This document shows positions 36,211 to 44,693 of a stretch of 64,000 bases of DNA, in pieces (the stretch's first letter is position 1; the number at the start of each line of letters is the position of its first letter). The stretch comes from Gelidibacter salicanalis (lineage in GTDB: Bacteria; Bacteroidota; Bacteroidia; Flavobacteriales; Flavobacteriaceae), in assembly GCF_016469035.1 (NCBI RefSeq), contig NZ_JAEHJZ010000029.1:1-64000 (forward strand), read 5' to 3'. Under the pieces are notes generated by a model. The model was not told the origin of the DNA. It was given only the letters and a program-made list of their open reading frames with translations, and did no database searches. A program made the position numbers and the translations under genes.

Positions 36211-37089
36211 TTAACGTATCACCAACAATGGCATTTTTCGGTTTCTAATCAACAAATCATTGGTTACACTTCCCACAAATAAGGATGTGATAGTGTTGGC
36301 TCCACGAGCAGAGGTGACAATGATATCAAAGTCGCCTTTTTCAGCATGAATTTCAATAGCCTCTACTACGGATAAGCTTCGTCTATCAATATATTTAAAT
36401 GGTATGTCCTCTCTGAGTTTATATTTCTTTCGGAATTGAGCAACCTTTTCCTTCAAATGAAGTTTCGTTTTATCGATCGCTTTGTCTGTGTTGATGTACG
36501 GAAAGAAGAATGAAGGAATATTATAGACATGTAAAGCTTCAACTTTTCCTCCTGAACGTTCTACCAAACTATCTGCCACTTCAAAACATTTTGTAGAAGC
36601 TGAACTAAAATCGGTTGGGATGAGCACATGATCCATTCCGTGTCTCGCTTCCTCAGGCACTAACAGTACGTTAGCATCCAACATACGCACCAATTTTTGA
36701 GATAAGGCACCTGTACCTTGTAATTCATCCTTATTACCCGTAACCATAATGTCAATTTTATACTCTTTGGCAAGATGGCTGAGAATACTTTCAGTATAAT
36801 CATCAGAAGTAATAATTACTGTAAACGGAACCGCTGCTGTATAATGGTCTTCTACGGTTTTATTCAATGCTCTATCTACTATATCTTCAACAGTAATGCC
36901 TTCTTCCAAAAAGTCATCATACAAATCATATAATTTATAGTGTTTGATGTTATGGGTAAAGTACAAATGTTCAACATTCCAAACCTTACATAAAAAGCTG
37001 ACATATTTCAACAGAATAGGATCCATTGCCGTAAGGTCGAGAGCTACCATCACATTCAACTCGTTCTCTAATTTAATTTTCTTTGTCAT
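36211..37089 (-). CDS. Two-domain universal stress protein
   Basis: The 292-residue protein has two Usp domains. The first (about 10-145) begins NVMVALDLTAMD and has IMVTGNKDELQGTG. The second (about 148-292) begins HVLIPTDFSSAS and keeps the nucleotide-binding pattern VTSARGANTITSLFVGSVTN, close to the family's G-x2-G-x9-G-S/T. Tandem Usp proteins of this kind are common next to transporters. It lies 45 bp downstream of the BCCT transporter gene on the same strand, so the two are probably one transcript. Confidence 0.88.
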   Translation of the reverse strand: MTKKIKLENELNVMVALDLTAMDPILLKYVSFLCKVWNVEHLYFTHNIKHYKLYDLYDDFLEEGITVEDIVDRALNKTVEDHYTAAVPFTVIITSDDYTESILSHLAKEYKIDIMVTGNKDELQGTGALSQKLVRMLDANVLLVPEEARHGMDHVLIPTDFSSASTKCFEVADSLVERSGGKVEALHVYNIPSFFFPYINTDKAIDKTKLHLKEKVAQFRKKYKLREDIPFKYIDRRSLSVVEAIEIHAEKGDFDIIVTSARGANTITSLFVGSVTNDLLIRNRKMPLLVIR

Positions 37090-37134
37090 GTCTTAACTTT
37101 ACTTTTATGAGGACTATGTTCTTTTAGAATCAAT

Positions 37135-38808
37135 TTACAAATCGGTTATAGTGGGTTTCTTGTCCGGAGCTTTATCTGGATCTATCTTTTTTAAGTTTTT
37201 CTCTTCCCGTTCTTTATTCACCAAATTGAGAATGTTTTTTCTATAACTTTCTCTTTCCAACAGCTTTTCTTTTCGCTCTGCTTTATCATAATCTTCAGAC
37301 ATACCGCGATATAATGAAAAACACATGATCACCAAAAGAATGGCAAAGGGCAAGCCGGAAATGGTCACTACGGTCTGCAGTGCATTTAAGCCACCGCCAT
37401 ACATCAACACTGATGCAATTACGCCAATGGCAACCGCCCAGATGACTCTCTGATATCTTGGCGTTTTTAATTTCCCACCAGATGTAATGCTATCTACAAC
37501 CAAAGCACCTGAATCTGCCGAGGTAATAATAAAGCTACAAATAAGAATAACGCCCAATACTTTTAACAGCATAGCTAACGGAAATTTATCAAAAAACACA
37601 TACAGTGCTGTAGAAATATTATCGTTTACCGCAGCAATCATGGCGGTATCTCCCAAAAGAATATCGCGCATAGTAGTGCCCCCAAAGGCGCTAAACCATA
37701 GGAAGGTTACCAAAGCGGGTAAAATCAGAACACACAGAACAAACTCTTTTATGGTTCGTCCCTTAGAAATTCGGGCAATAAACGTCCCTACGAATGGTGA
37801 CCAGGATATCCACCAACCCCAGTACATAATGGTTCGCGTTTTTTGCCAGTCAGTACCCTGTAAGGACTCCGTCCATGTGGACATATCTATAAAATGCACC
37901 AAATAACTTCCAATATTTTGAATGTAAGATTTAAAAATAAACGTGGTGGGGCCTAAAATAAGTACGAGCAGAAAGATAGTAGATGCCACTCTAACGTTCA
38001 GCTTACTCAACATCTGGACACCCCTATTAACACCACTAAAAGCAGAAATAGTAGCCGCTAAAGTCACCCCTAAAATAATGATTACCTGATAAAACAGTGA
38101 ACTCGGGATTCCAAAAACGTGCGTCAGTCCTGAGTTGATCTGCCCTACTCCAAATCCGATGGTTGTAGCCAGACCAAAAAGCGTTGTAATGACCGCCATA
38201 ATATCAATCAGGTCTCCCATCCAACCGTGAATCCTATTCCCCAAAAGCGGATAGAATGCCGAGCGCAGGGTGAGCGGCATTTTTCTATTGAACGTAAAGT
38301 AGGCCAAGGACAGCCCGACCACGGAGTAGATGGCCCAGCCGTGAATTCCGTGGTGAAGAAATGAAAAATTAATGGCTTCTTGCGCAATTAGCGCAGGGTC
38401 TTGTCCTGCCAAACGTGGTGGATTTAAAAAATCGCGGACGGGATCTGCAATACTAAATAACACCAATCCGTTTCCAATCCCAGCACTAAAGAGCATAGCA
38501 AACCAGGCCCATAAACTAAACTCGGGTTTTGCCTTATGACCACCAATCCGAATTTTCCCGAATTTACTAAAGGCCATATATAAACAAAACACTATAAATA
38601 AATTAACGGCCAACGTGTAGATCCAGCCCCCGTGGGCAGACACAAAGGTTTGGGCCATACCAAAATAGTAATCCGCTTGTTCTTCAAATATTAAGGTAAA
38701 CGTTACAGTTAAAATAATAACCGCAATAGCGGTTAAAAACACCGTTTTATTTACAACGAGACCTAAAAATTTAGAGGCACTTTCTTTTCTAGCGACTTTT
38801 ATCGACAT
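37135..38808 (-). CDS. BCCT family betaine/choline/carnitine transporter
   Basis: The 557-residue protein has twelve membrane helices and the BCCT signature: WAIYSVVGLSLAYFTFN near residue 157, and the tryptophan box MYWGWWISWSPFVGTFI near 330, with FVLCVLILPALVTFLWFS after it. BCCT proteins take up glycine betaine, choline or related solutes, often under high salt. The charged C-terminal 60 residues (KAERKEKLLERESYRK, ending DPDKAPDKKPTI) resemble the osmosensing tails of the family. It precedes the tandem Usp gene. Confidence 0.93.
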   Translation of the reverse strand: MSIKVARKESASKFLGLVVNKTVFLTAIAVIILTVTFTLIFEEQADYYFGMAQTFVSAHGGWIYTLAVNLFIVFCLYMAFSKFGKIRIGGHKAKPEFSLWAWFAMLFSAGIGNGLVLFSIADPVRDFLNPPRLAGQDPALIAQEAINFSFLHHGIHGWAIYSVVGLSLAYFTFNRKMPLTLRSAFYPLLGNRIHGWMGDLIDIMAVITTLFGLATTIGFGVGQINSGLTHVFGIPSSLFYQVIIILGVTLAATISAFSGVNRGVQMLSKLNVRVASTIFLLVLILGPTTFIFKSYIQNIGSYLVHFIDMSTWTESLQGTDWQKTRTIMYWGWWISWSPFVGTFIARISKGRTIKEFVLCVLILPALVTFLWFSAFGGTTMRDILLGDTAMIAAVNDNISTALYVFFDKFPLAMLLKVLGVILICSFIITSADSGALVVDSITSGGKLKTPRYQRVIWAVAIGVIASVLMYGGGLNALQTVVTISGLPFAILLVIMCFSLYRGMSEDYDKAERKEKLLERESYRKNILNLVNKEREEKNLKKIDPDKAPDKKPTITDL

Positions 38809-39004
38809 ATAAAAAATGGGTTATTTAAAAATGACTAAGTATGCTTCAAAAAACATATAAATGAACTTATCAGTTTCCATAGAAATGGGCTATGATAAAT
38901 TAGCGAAGCCCATTATACTATAATAGAACTGTCTTTACAAACTTTTGGACAATTGTTTTTTTCCATGTTGATAATTATAATTTTATCCGCAATACATGTG
39001 TCGC

Positions 39005-39035
39005 TTGCCTAAATTAGATAGAATTACTATATTTT
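39005..39035 (+). promoter_or_regulatory. Candidate promoter of the Crp/Fnr gene
   Basis: TTG at 39005-39007 and TATATTTT at 39028-39035 are 20 bp apart, close to the Bacteroidota -33/-7 pattern (TTTG and TAnnTTTG). The regulator ATG follows 46 bp later. Confidence 0.4.
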
Positions 39036-39080
39036 TACATTTTACAGTGAAAATTTTAAGCAGATAAAACCACCCAAGAC

Positions 39081-39713
39081 ATGATAAATGATTTAAAGAA
39101 AAGTTATGGACACTTATTTGAGGACGCTTTACTCGATGAAATTGTTGAAGTTGGCACCTATAAAGAAATTCCAGAAGGTTTTAAAATGATGGAGATAGGC
39201 GAATATGTCAAATCTATGCCCTTGCTCATTTCTGGTGCCATTAAAGTGTTACGGGAAGACAGTGAGGGTGACGAACTCCTTCTTTACTATCTTGAAAGAG
39301 GCGAAACCTGCTCTCTGACCATGACCTGTTGTTTGGGTCAAAAAAAGAGTGAGATCAGAGCTATTGCAGAAACGGATGCCACACTCATCATGATTCCCGT
39401 AGCTAAAATGGAAGAATGGACCGCAAAATATAAGTCTTGGCGGAATTTCGTTTTTGAAAGTTATCACAATAGAATCAACGAATTATTGACCACTTTAGAC
39501 AGTATTGCATTTTATCAAATGGACGAACGATTGGTGAAATATTTAAAAGAAAAAGTAAGAGTCAATGACAGTAACATCATCAAAAGCACCCATCAAGAAA
39601 TTGCTTATGATCTTTATACGTCTCGTGTAGTCATCTCCCGACTTTTGAAAAAACTGGAACAGCTCGGCAAGATTGAACTCAACCGAAATGTCATCAAAAT
39701 TATAAGCTTATAA
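39081..39713 (+). CDS. Crp/Fnr family transcriptional regulator
   Basis: The 210-residue protein has a cNMP-binding-type beta-roll (about 15-120: EIPEGFKMMEIGEYVKSMPLL, then LLYYLERGETCSL) and a C-terminal winged helix with STHQEIAYDLYTSRVVISRL near residue 170. The recognition helix reads TSRVVISRLL. Two adjacent cysteines and one nearby (GETCSLTMTCCLG, about 75-87) lie where ligand or redox sensing could occur; an N-terminal iron-sulfur cysteine cluster as in true FNR is absent. A perfect palindrome sits six bases after the stop codon. A redox- or sulfur-responsive role is inferred from the neighbours. Confidence 0.9.
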   Translation: MINDLKKSYGHLFEDALLDEIVEVGTYKEIPEGFKMMEIGEYVKSMPLLISGAIKVLREDSEGDELLLYYLERGETCSLTMTCCLGQKKSEIRAIAETDATLIMIPVAKMEEWTAKYKSWRNFVFESYHNRINELLTTLDSIAFYQMDERLVKYLKEKVRVNDSNIIKSTHQEIAYDLYTSRVVISRLLKKLEQLGKIELNRNVIKIISL

Positions 39714-39718
39714 CCAAT

Positions 39719-39732
39719 GTAACCTAGGTTAC
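39719..39732. promoter_or_regulatory. Palindrome GTAACCTAGGTTAC, probable Crp/Fnr operator
   Basis: This perfect 14-bp palindrome begins five bases past the regulator's stop codon and about 83 bp before the decayed HMA gene. Its half-sites GTAAC/GTTAC recur with the same spacing at 49887-49900, upstream of the minus-strand sulfur operon. Crp/Fnr proteins bind such symmetric sites, so it is the best candidate operator. Confidence 0.65.
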
Positions 39733-39814
39733 TGCAAAATGCAATAACAGGTCTTATTTTTGCAGATCATCTTTTAAACACTACATCACGTTTAAATAGT
39801 TTAGAATACACAGC

Positions 39815-40032
39815 ATGACAAACACCTCAATAGTAGTACAAAATTTAAAATATGGCGGTCACGTATGTAGAAGAACATAAGGTTTCTTTTGATTATCTTG
39901 ATGACGCTGATGCTATTGTTGTCAGAGAAAGATTAAAAGATCTTGGTTACCCTTTCGGTTGAAGATTCCAATTCCTTAACTTCAAAAGCAAAATCTTTTG
40001 TGAGTTGTGCCACGGGTAAGCTATCACAATAA
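39815..40032 (+). pseudogene. Decayed heavy-metal-associated (HMA) domain protein gene
   Basis: The frame opens MTNTSIVVQNLKYGGH, the usual start of flavobacterial HMA-domain proteins. The segment with the metal-binding CxxC and first helix is missing. In another phase the rest continues VEEHKVSFDYLDDADAIVV, then RLKDLGYPF. One more base change of phase leads to VEDSNSLTSKAKSFVSCATG, then KLSQ and a stop. So the gene suffered an internal deletion and a one-base frameshift near 39959. It lies between the Crp/Fnr regulator and the haem lipoprotein. In relatives such a protein would bind copper or a similar metal. Confidence 0.82.
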
Positions 40033-40045
40033 AATAAATCGAATT

Positions 40046-40687
40046 ATGAAAAAAGCTGTTTTAATTGTTACCGTATCTGTCTCATTTTTTAGCTGTAATC
40101 AAGAAAAAAAGACAAACTATATTTCTGTAGAAAATAGACTAGAGAAAAAGACGGTCCCGGAAAAAGTCCAAACAACTTTAGCCGCTGACACAATCTCATA
40201 TGCTGACCGTGGCTTACAATATGCGCTAAATACGCAAGCCGTTTTAGGTAAAAATTTAATGACGGCAATTCAAAACAGTGGAACCTTAGGAGCGCTCTCC
40301 TTTTGTAATGAAAAAGCCTATCCACTGACGGATAGTATGGCGGTTTTACAGAACGCAGACCTCAAGCGTGTGACTGACAAACCCAGAAATCCGGCCAATC
40401 AGGCTAATACTACTGAATTGGAGCACGTTGAAACGTTTAAACAGGTTATTGCAAACAAGGAGCTCCCAAACCCTATTGTAGAAGATATAGATGGCAAAGT
40501 AAAAGTCTATTATCCTATTCTTACCAATCAAATGTGCTTACAATGCCACGGAAAGCCAAACAAAAATATTGAACCTTCAACACTTTCTAAATTAACCATA
40601 CTCTACCCTGAAGACAAGGCAATTGGATATGGACTGAATGAAGTGAGAGGCATTTGGAGTGTTACTTTTGCTAAAACCAAACGATAA
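40046..40687 (+). CDS. DUF3365 haem lipoprotein (one CxxCH)
   Basis: The ATG at 40046 (MKKAVLIVTVSVSFFSC) gives 213 residues with a lipoprotein signal and lipid-bearing C17. The domain is DUF3365 (Tll0287-like), a PAS-like haem-binding fold. It has LSFCNEKAYPL near residue 85, RNPANQANTTELEHVETF near 114 and a single c-type haem site CLQCH at 164-168. It should sit on the periplasmic side and carry one covalent haem, as an electron carrier or a redox/gas sensor. It is the first intact gene after the Crp/Fnr regulator. A longer frame starting at 40007 would overlap the HMA remnant and is less likely. Confidence 0.88.
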   Translation: MKKAVLIVTVSVSFFSCNQEKKTNYISVENRLEKKTVPEKVQTTLAADTISYADRGLQYALNTQAVLGKNLMTAIQNSGTLGALSFCNEKAYPLTDSMAVLQNADLKRVTDKPRNPANQANTTELEHVETFKQVIANKELPNPIVEDIDGKVKVYYPILTNQMCLQCHGKPNKNIEPSTLSKLTILYPEDKAIGYGLNEVRGIWSVTFAKTKR

Positions 40688-40705
40688 GACTAAAATTAAG
40701 CATCA

Positions 40706-40962
40706 GCTTTTAAATCATGAGCGTTTGGTAAAACAAGTAAAAAGTTTACAAAGCTAATTAAAGTAAGACCTGGTAAGAGATATTAAAAATGGTACCTTGC
40801 TTTTTGAAACCAATTTTACTTAGAGTGATTGGGCAAATTTAATTTAGAATAACGATTGTTTATCAGTCAGTTAAATTCAAATCTCTGTTCTTTTTCCGAT
40901 AGCTATCGGGACTATAAGCGCAGCGATCTTTATTCTTTATCGGACAATAATGCTTTTAAATA
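40706..40962. repeat. Dispersed repeat, copy B
   Basis: This copy matches 34537-34789 and ends ten bases before the TPMT-like ATG. It contains the perfect palindrome CCGATAGCTATCGG near 40900. The minus-strand coding remnant seen in copy A is here interrupted by several stops. It separates the haem lipoprotein from the methyltransferase genes and may carry their promoter. Confidence 0.85.
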
Positions 40963-40972
40963 TATAATTACA

Positions 40973-41557
40973 ATGACTTTAACAGAAAATTTCTGGGATA
41001 CTCGCTATATAAACAATGATATTGGGTGGGATATGGGTGAAGTTTCTCCACCGCTTAAAGCGTATGTTGATCAGTTGACCGATAAGGATTTGAAGATTCT
41101 AATTCCAGGTAGTGGTAATTCTTACGAAGCAGAATATTTACACCATAAGGGGTTTAAAAATGTATATGTGGTAGACCTTTCCAAAACCGCACTGAACAAT
41201 CTCAAACAACGCGTGCCGTCATTCCCTTCTGAACATTTACTTCACCAAAATTTTTTCGATTTAAAACAGTCTTTTGATTTGATTATCGAACAAACTTTTT
41301 TCTGCGCTATAGATCCTAAATTAAGAATTTCGTATGTTTCCAAAGCTGCTGAACTTCTCAATAAAAACGGCAAAATAGCAGGCTTGCTTTTTGATGCACC
41401 TTTAAATACTGACACACCTCCTTTTGGAGGGCATAAAGCCGAATATCTCAACTGTTTTGAACCACATTTTAATATGTTGACAATGGAACCAGCACACAAT
41501 TCCCATCCTTCAAGACAGGGCAAAGAATTATTTGTAAACGTCCAAAAGAAAAATTGA
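40973..41557 (+). CDS. TPMT-family thiol S-methyltransferase-like protein
   Basis: I start at the ATG at 40973 (MTLTENFWDTRYINND), giving 194 residues, because the longer frame runs into the repeat. The SAM-binding motif I reads ILIPGSGNSYEAEYL near residue 40 and motif post I VYVVDLSKTAL near 62. The FFDLKQSFDLIIEQTFFCAI segment near 95 and FDAPLNTDTPPFGGH near 135 are characteristic of the thiopurine S-methyltransferase family (PF05724). Family members methylate thiols, thiopurines, sulfide, selenium and tellurium compounds. It leads a same-strand group including a persulfide dioxygenase, so a sulfur or selenium substrate is likely, but unproven. Confidence 0.88.
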   Translation: MTLTENFWDTRYINNDIGWDMGEVSPPLKAYVDQLTDKDLKILIPGSGNSYEAEYLHHKGFKNVYVVDLSKTALNNLKQRVPSFPSEHLLHQNFFDLKQSFDLIIEQTFFCAIDPKLRISYVSKAAELLNKNGKIAGLLFDAPLNTDTPPFGGHKAEYLNCFEPHFNMLTMEPAHNSHPSRQGKELFVNVQKKN

Positions 41558-41611
41558 GATGGCTTTTAGGATTTATATAGATATTTAGAAAGCACTACTA
41601 ACAATAATTAG

Positions 41612-42223
41612 ATGACTACAAAAGACCATTGGGAAACCATATACGAAAATAAGACTCCTGATCAAGTGAGTTGGACTCAAGATAGACCCACCGTCTCCTT
41701 GCAGTTGATCCAGGATAGAGATCTACCAAAAACAGCCAAAATTATTGACATAGGTGGCGGCGACAGCAAACTTGTGGATTATCTAATTGAAGAAGGGTAT
41801 ACGGACATTACTGTACTGGATATTTCTGCCAATGCCATCGAAAAAGCAAAATTACGGTTGGGCGAAAAGGCAAAACATGTGCAATGGATTGTAAGTGATA
41901 TCACGACTTTTAAACCGACAGTGTTATACGACTTATGGCATGATCGGGCAGCGTTTCATTTTTTGACTACCCAGAAGCACATACAAGCTTACGTGGCACT
42001 GACCAACTCCTTTGTGAACAACAGTTTGATTATCGGAACCTTTTCAAAACAAGGACCTGAAAAATGCAGCGGATTGAAAATTACCCAATATGATGCCGAA
42101 GGCTTAACAAACGTGTTCGGTAAGCATTTCCAAAAAATTGAATGCCTGACTACAGATCACATCACTCCTTTTGACACCGTACAAAATTTTCAGTTTTGTT
42201 GTTTTAAAAACAAGACCAATTAA
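41612..42223 (+). CDS. Class I SAM-dependent methyltransferase
   Basis: The 203-residue protein begins DHWETIYENKTPDQVSW, a start common to small flavobacterial methyltransferases. Motif I is KIIDIGGGDSKLVDYL near residue 44, motif II VLDISANAIEKAK near 70, and YDLWHDRAAFHFLTT near 112 gives the WHDRA signature. The segment GTFSKQGPEKCSGL near 151 holds a conserved cysteine of this group. Enzymes with this layout are usually annotated as generic or thiol methyltransferases. It is 54 bp downstream of the TPMT-like gene and 53 bp upstream of the persulfide dioxygenase. Confidence 0.85.
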   Translation: MTTKDHWETIYENKTPDQVSWTQDRPTVSLQLIQDRDLPKTAKIIDIGGGDSKLVDYLIEEGYTDITVLDISANAIEKAKLRLGEKAKHVQWIVSDITTFKPTVLYDLWHDRAAFHFLTTQKHIQAYVALTNSFVNNSLIIGTFSKQGPEKCSGLKITQYDAEGLTNVFGKHFQKIECLTTDHITPFDTVQNFQFCCFKNKTN

Positions 42224-42276
42224 AAATTATTAATAACCCAGGGTCAATTACAGGACCTCATAAAAAACATGACACT

Positions 42277-43608
42277 ATGACTATTAAACAATTTGAATAC
42301 AAACCCCTCTCCCATTACTCGTACGCCATTGTAAGTGAAGGCAAAATAGCGGTTATAGACCCCGAGCGTGATCCACAACAGTATTACGACTACGCAAAAG
42401 CCAATAACGCGACCATTGTTGCCATACTGGAAACCCATCCACACGCTGATTTTGTGAGCTCTCATCTTGAACTGCATAAAGAAACCGGAGCGACCATCTA
42501 TAACAGTGAAAAATTAGGTGCTGATTATCCGCACCAACCCTTTGATGATGGCGACAGCATAGCACTAGGAAACATCACTATAAAAGCCTTAAACACACCC
42601 GGACACTCTCCAGACAGTATTACAATTGTGGCTACAGAAGGTGACAAAACAGCTTTGTTTACAGGCGACACACTGTTTATTGGCGATGTTGGCCGTCCCG
42701 ACCTTAGGGAGAAATCCGGTAAGATGAAGGCCAAACGTGAAGAACTGGCTGAAATGATGTACGATACCGTAAACACAAAGTTTAAGGATTTACCAGATAA
42801 CGCTATTGTGTATCCTGCACACGGTGCGGGTTCACTATGTGGAAAGAATTTGAGCGAGGCCGCCAGCAGCACTTTAGGCGATGAGCGAAAATTTAATTGG
42901 GCATTTAAGAAACAAACCAAAGAAGAATTTATTGAGTCCTTATTGGATGGGCAACCGTTTATCCCCGCCTATTTTGGTTATAATGTAGACATTAACAAAG
43001 AGGGTGCTGATAATTTAGAGCCTTCGATTGCAGAAATTCCATTTGCTAAAAAGACTACTGCTTCAGGACTCATCATTGATATGAGAACTGAAGAAACCTT
43101 CAAAAAAGGCCATTTAAAGGGAAGTTTCAATATTCAGGCAGCATCTGATATTGATAAATTTGAAACTTGGTTAGGTGCCATTGTGAAGCCAAAAGAAACA
43201 TTTACTCTGGTTATTGACGCAAAGGAAAACAAGGATAAACTCTTAGATCGTTTGGCTAAGATTGGTTACGAAAAACAGGTCAAGCAAGTCATTACGCTAG
43301 CTGATGAAAACCTTGAGAAATCGGAACAATTGGATTTGGCCGATTTTAAAAAGAATCCTGATAATTATACGATTGTAGATGTTCGTAATACAAGTGAGAT
43401 TGATGAAGGCAAGTTTTTTGAAAACGCTTTAGCACATCCACTGCACGAGTTACGACATACCGCCGAGAATATTCCAACAGAGAAACCTATTGTAGTCCAT
43501 TGTGCTGGGGGCTACCGTAGTGCAGCAGGAAGTAGTATCCTGGAAAGCGAATTAAAAGGCGCCACCATTTACGATTTGAGTGATGACATAGAACAATTTA
43601 AAAATTGA
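42277..43608 (+). CDS. Persulfide dioxygenase-rhodanese fusion protein
   Basis: The 443-residue protein starts with a metallo-beta-lactamase fold of the ETHE1/persulfide dioxygenase type. It has ETHPHADFVSSH at 52-63 (H54, H56, D58), NTPGHSPDSI with H near 109, FTGDTLFIGDVGRPDL near 130 and PAHGAGS near 174. ETHE1-type enzymes oxidise glutathione persulfide to sulfite in the cytoplasm. Two rhodanese domains follow. The first (about 262-350) has lost its cysteine (DAKENKD in the active loop). The second carries the active C409 in VHCAGGYRSAAG. This fusion is typical of bacterial sulfide/persulfide detoxification. The next gene overlaps its stop codon. Confidence 0.93.
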   Translation: MTIKQFEYKPLSHYSYAIVSEGKIAVIDPERDPQQYYDYAKANNATIVAILETHPHADFVSSHLELHKETGATIYNSEKLGADYPHQPFDDGDSIALGNITIKALNTPGHSPDSITIVATEGDKTALFTGDTLFIGDVGRPDLREKSGKMKAKREELAEMMYDTVNTKFKDLPDNAIVYPAHGAGSLCGKNLSEAASSTLGDERKFNWAFKKQTKEEFIESLLDGQPFIPAYFGYNVDINKEGADNLEPSIAEIPFAKKTTASGLIIDMRTEETFKKGHLKGSFNIQAASDIDKFETWLGAIVKPKETFTLVIDAKENKDKLLDRLAKIGYEKQVKQVITLADENLEKSEQLDLADFKKNPDNYTIVDVRNTSEIDEGKFFENALAHPLHELRHTAENIPTEKPIVVHCAGGYRSAAGSSILESELKGATIYDLSDDIEQFKN

Positions 43609-44054
43609 GCCTAAAAACACCGATAAAGGATTATGGTTTTGTAGTAGGGCAACTACTGCTTTTTTTGGCCTATGTTGTACCTTTGCAACTATATAAAATA
43701 CAACTACCCGAATGGCTATGCTATTCGGGTTTGTTTATTTTGGGAGTTTTTGTTCTGTTTGGAATAGTGGCGCTCTTACAATTAAACACGAAGCTCTCCC
43801 CGTTTCCATCACCCGTTGCATCTGGCAAGTTGATTACCAATGGCGCATTCCGTATGTCCCGGCATCCCATTTATACGGCTTTGCTCTTTTCGGGGTTTGG
43901 ATATGCTCTTTATGTCTCATCGCTTTATAAAGTGCTGATCACAGGAATTCTTCTCCTTTTATTCTATTATAAATCCGTTTATGAGGAGATCTTATTGATC
44001 CAAAAATATCCAGATTATTACAATTATAAACAAAGAACACGTCGCTTTATTTAA
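43605..44054 (+). CDS. Membrane methyltransferase (ICMT/PEMT-like)
   Basis: The 149-residue protein has a TTG start overlapping the stop of the dioxygenase gene (TTGA at 43605-43608), which implies translational coupling. Four membrane helices are predicted. The ICMT-like SAM-binding region is visible: GKLITNGAFRMSRHPIYTALL near residue 74 (signature SRHPIY), then YYKSVYEEILLIQKYPDYYNYK near 120. The family covers isoprenylcysteine carboxyl methyltransferase relatives, including MddA-type enzymes that methylate methanethiol and sulfide. Given its coupling to a persulfide dioxygenase, a sulfur substrate fits best, but this is inference. Confidence 0.82.
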   Translation: MSLKTPIKDYGFVVGQLLLFLAYVVPLQLYKIQLPEWLCYSGLFILGVFVLFGIVALLQLNTKLSPFPSPVASGKLITNGAFRMSRHPIYTALLFSGFGYALYVSSLYKVLITGILLLLFYYKSVYEEILLIQKYPDYYNYKQRTRRFI

Positions 44055-44059
44055 ACCTT

Positions 44060-44665
44060 ATGAAAGAATCAAAGAACAATTTTTGGAACCAACGTTACGA
44101 TGCTGAAGATTACGTGTATGGTACCTCACCAAACGATTTCTTTAAAGAGCAGCTGACCAAAATCAACAAAGGAGACCTTCTATTGCCAGCAGAAGGAGAA
44201 GGAAGGAATGCCCTATATGCTGCAAAACAAGGCTGGAATGTTATGGCTTTTGATAGTAGTGAAAGCGGTAAACAAAAGGCCTTAAAACTGGCCTCAGAGC
44301 ACAAGGTAGCGTTCAACTACGAAGTGAAAGACGTGTTGTCTTTTAAGACGAATGAACGATTTGATGTTCTAGGCTTGATTTATGCCCATTTTCCGAAGGA
44401 TATCCGTAAATCGGCCAATCAGTATTTGCTACAATTTTTAAAGCCCAATGGAACGGTCATTTTTGAAGCCTTCGCAAAAGAACAATTAGCAAATGCTTCA
44501 GGCGGGCCAAAAAATTTGGATATGTTATTTTCAATTGAAGACATACAAAATGAGTTTTCTGGATTGGAATTTGAGTTATTGCAACAACAAACCATCCAAC
44601 TAAACGAAGGCGAACACCATAAAGGTAAAGCGGAGGTGATTCGCTTTGTAGGCAGGAAGAAATAA
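44060..44665 (+). CDS. TehB-like SAM-dependent methyltransferase
   Basis: The 201-residue soluble protein begins FWNQRYDAEDYVYGTSPNDF, a start shared by TehB-type (tellurite resistance) methyltransferases. Motif I is DLLLPAEGEGRNALYAAKQG near residue 40, followed by VMAFDSSESGKQKAL and YAHFPKDIRKSANQY near 114, and GTVIFEAFAKEQ. The group S- or Te-methylates chalcogen compounds or acts more broadly. It lies 5 bp behind the membrane methyltransferase, closing the plus-strand group, and converges on the SoxB-like gene with 28 bp between stops. Confidence 0.87.
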   Translation: MKESKNNFWNQRYDAEDYVYGTSPNDFFKEQLTKINKGDLLLPAEGEGRNALYAAKQGWNVMAFDSSESGKQKALKLASEHKVAFNYEVKDVLSFKTNERFDVLGLIYAHFPKDIRKSANQYLLQFLKPNGTVIFEAFAKEQLANASGGPKNLDMLFSIEDIQNEFSGLEFELLQQQTIQLNEGEHHKGKAEVIRFVGRKK

Positions 44666-44693
44666 TTACAATAGAGGCAATGGTTCAATAATA

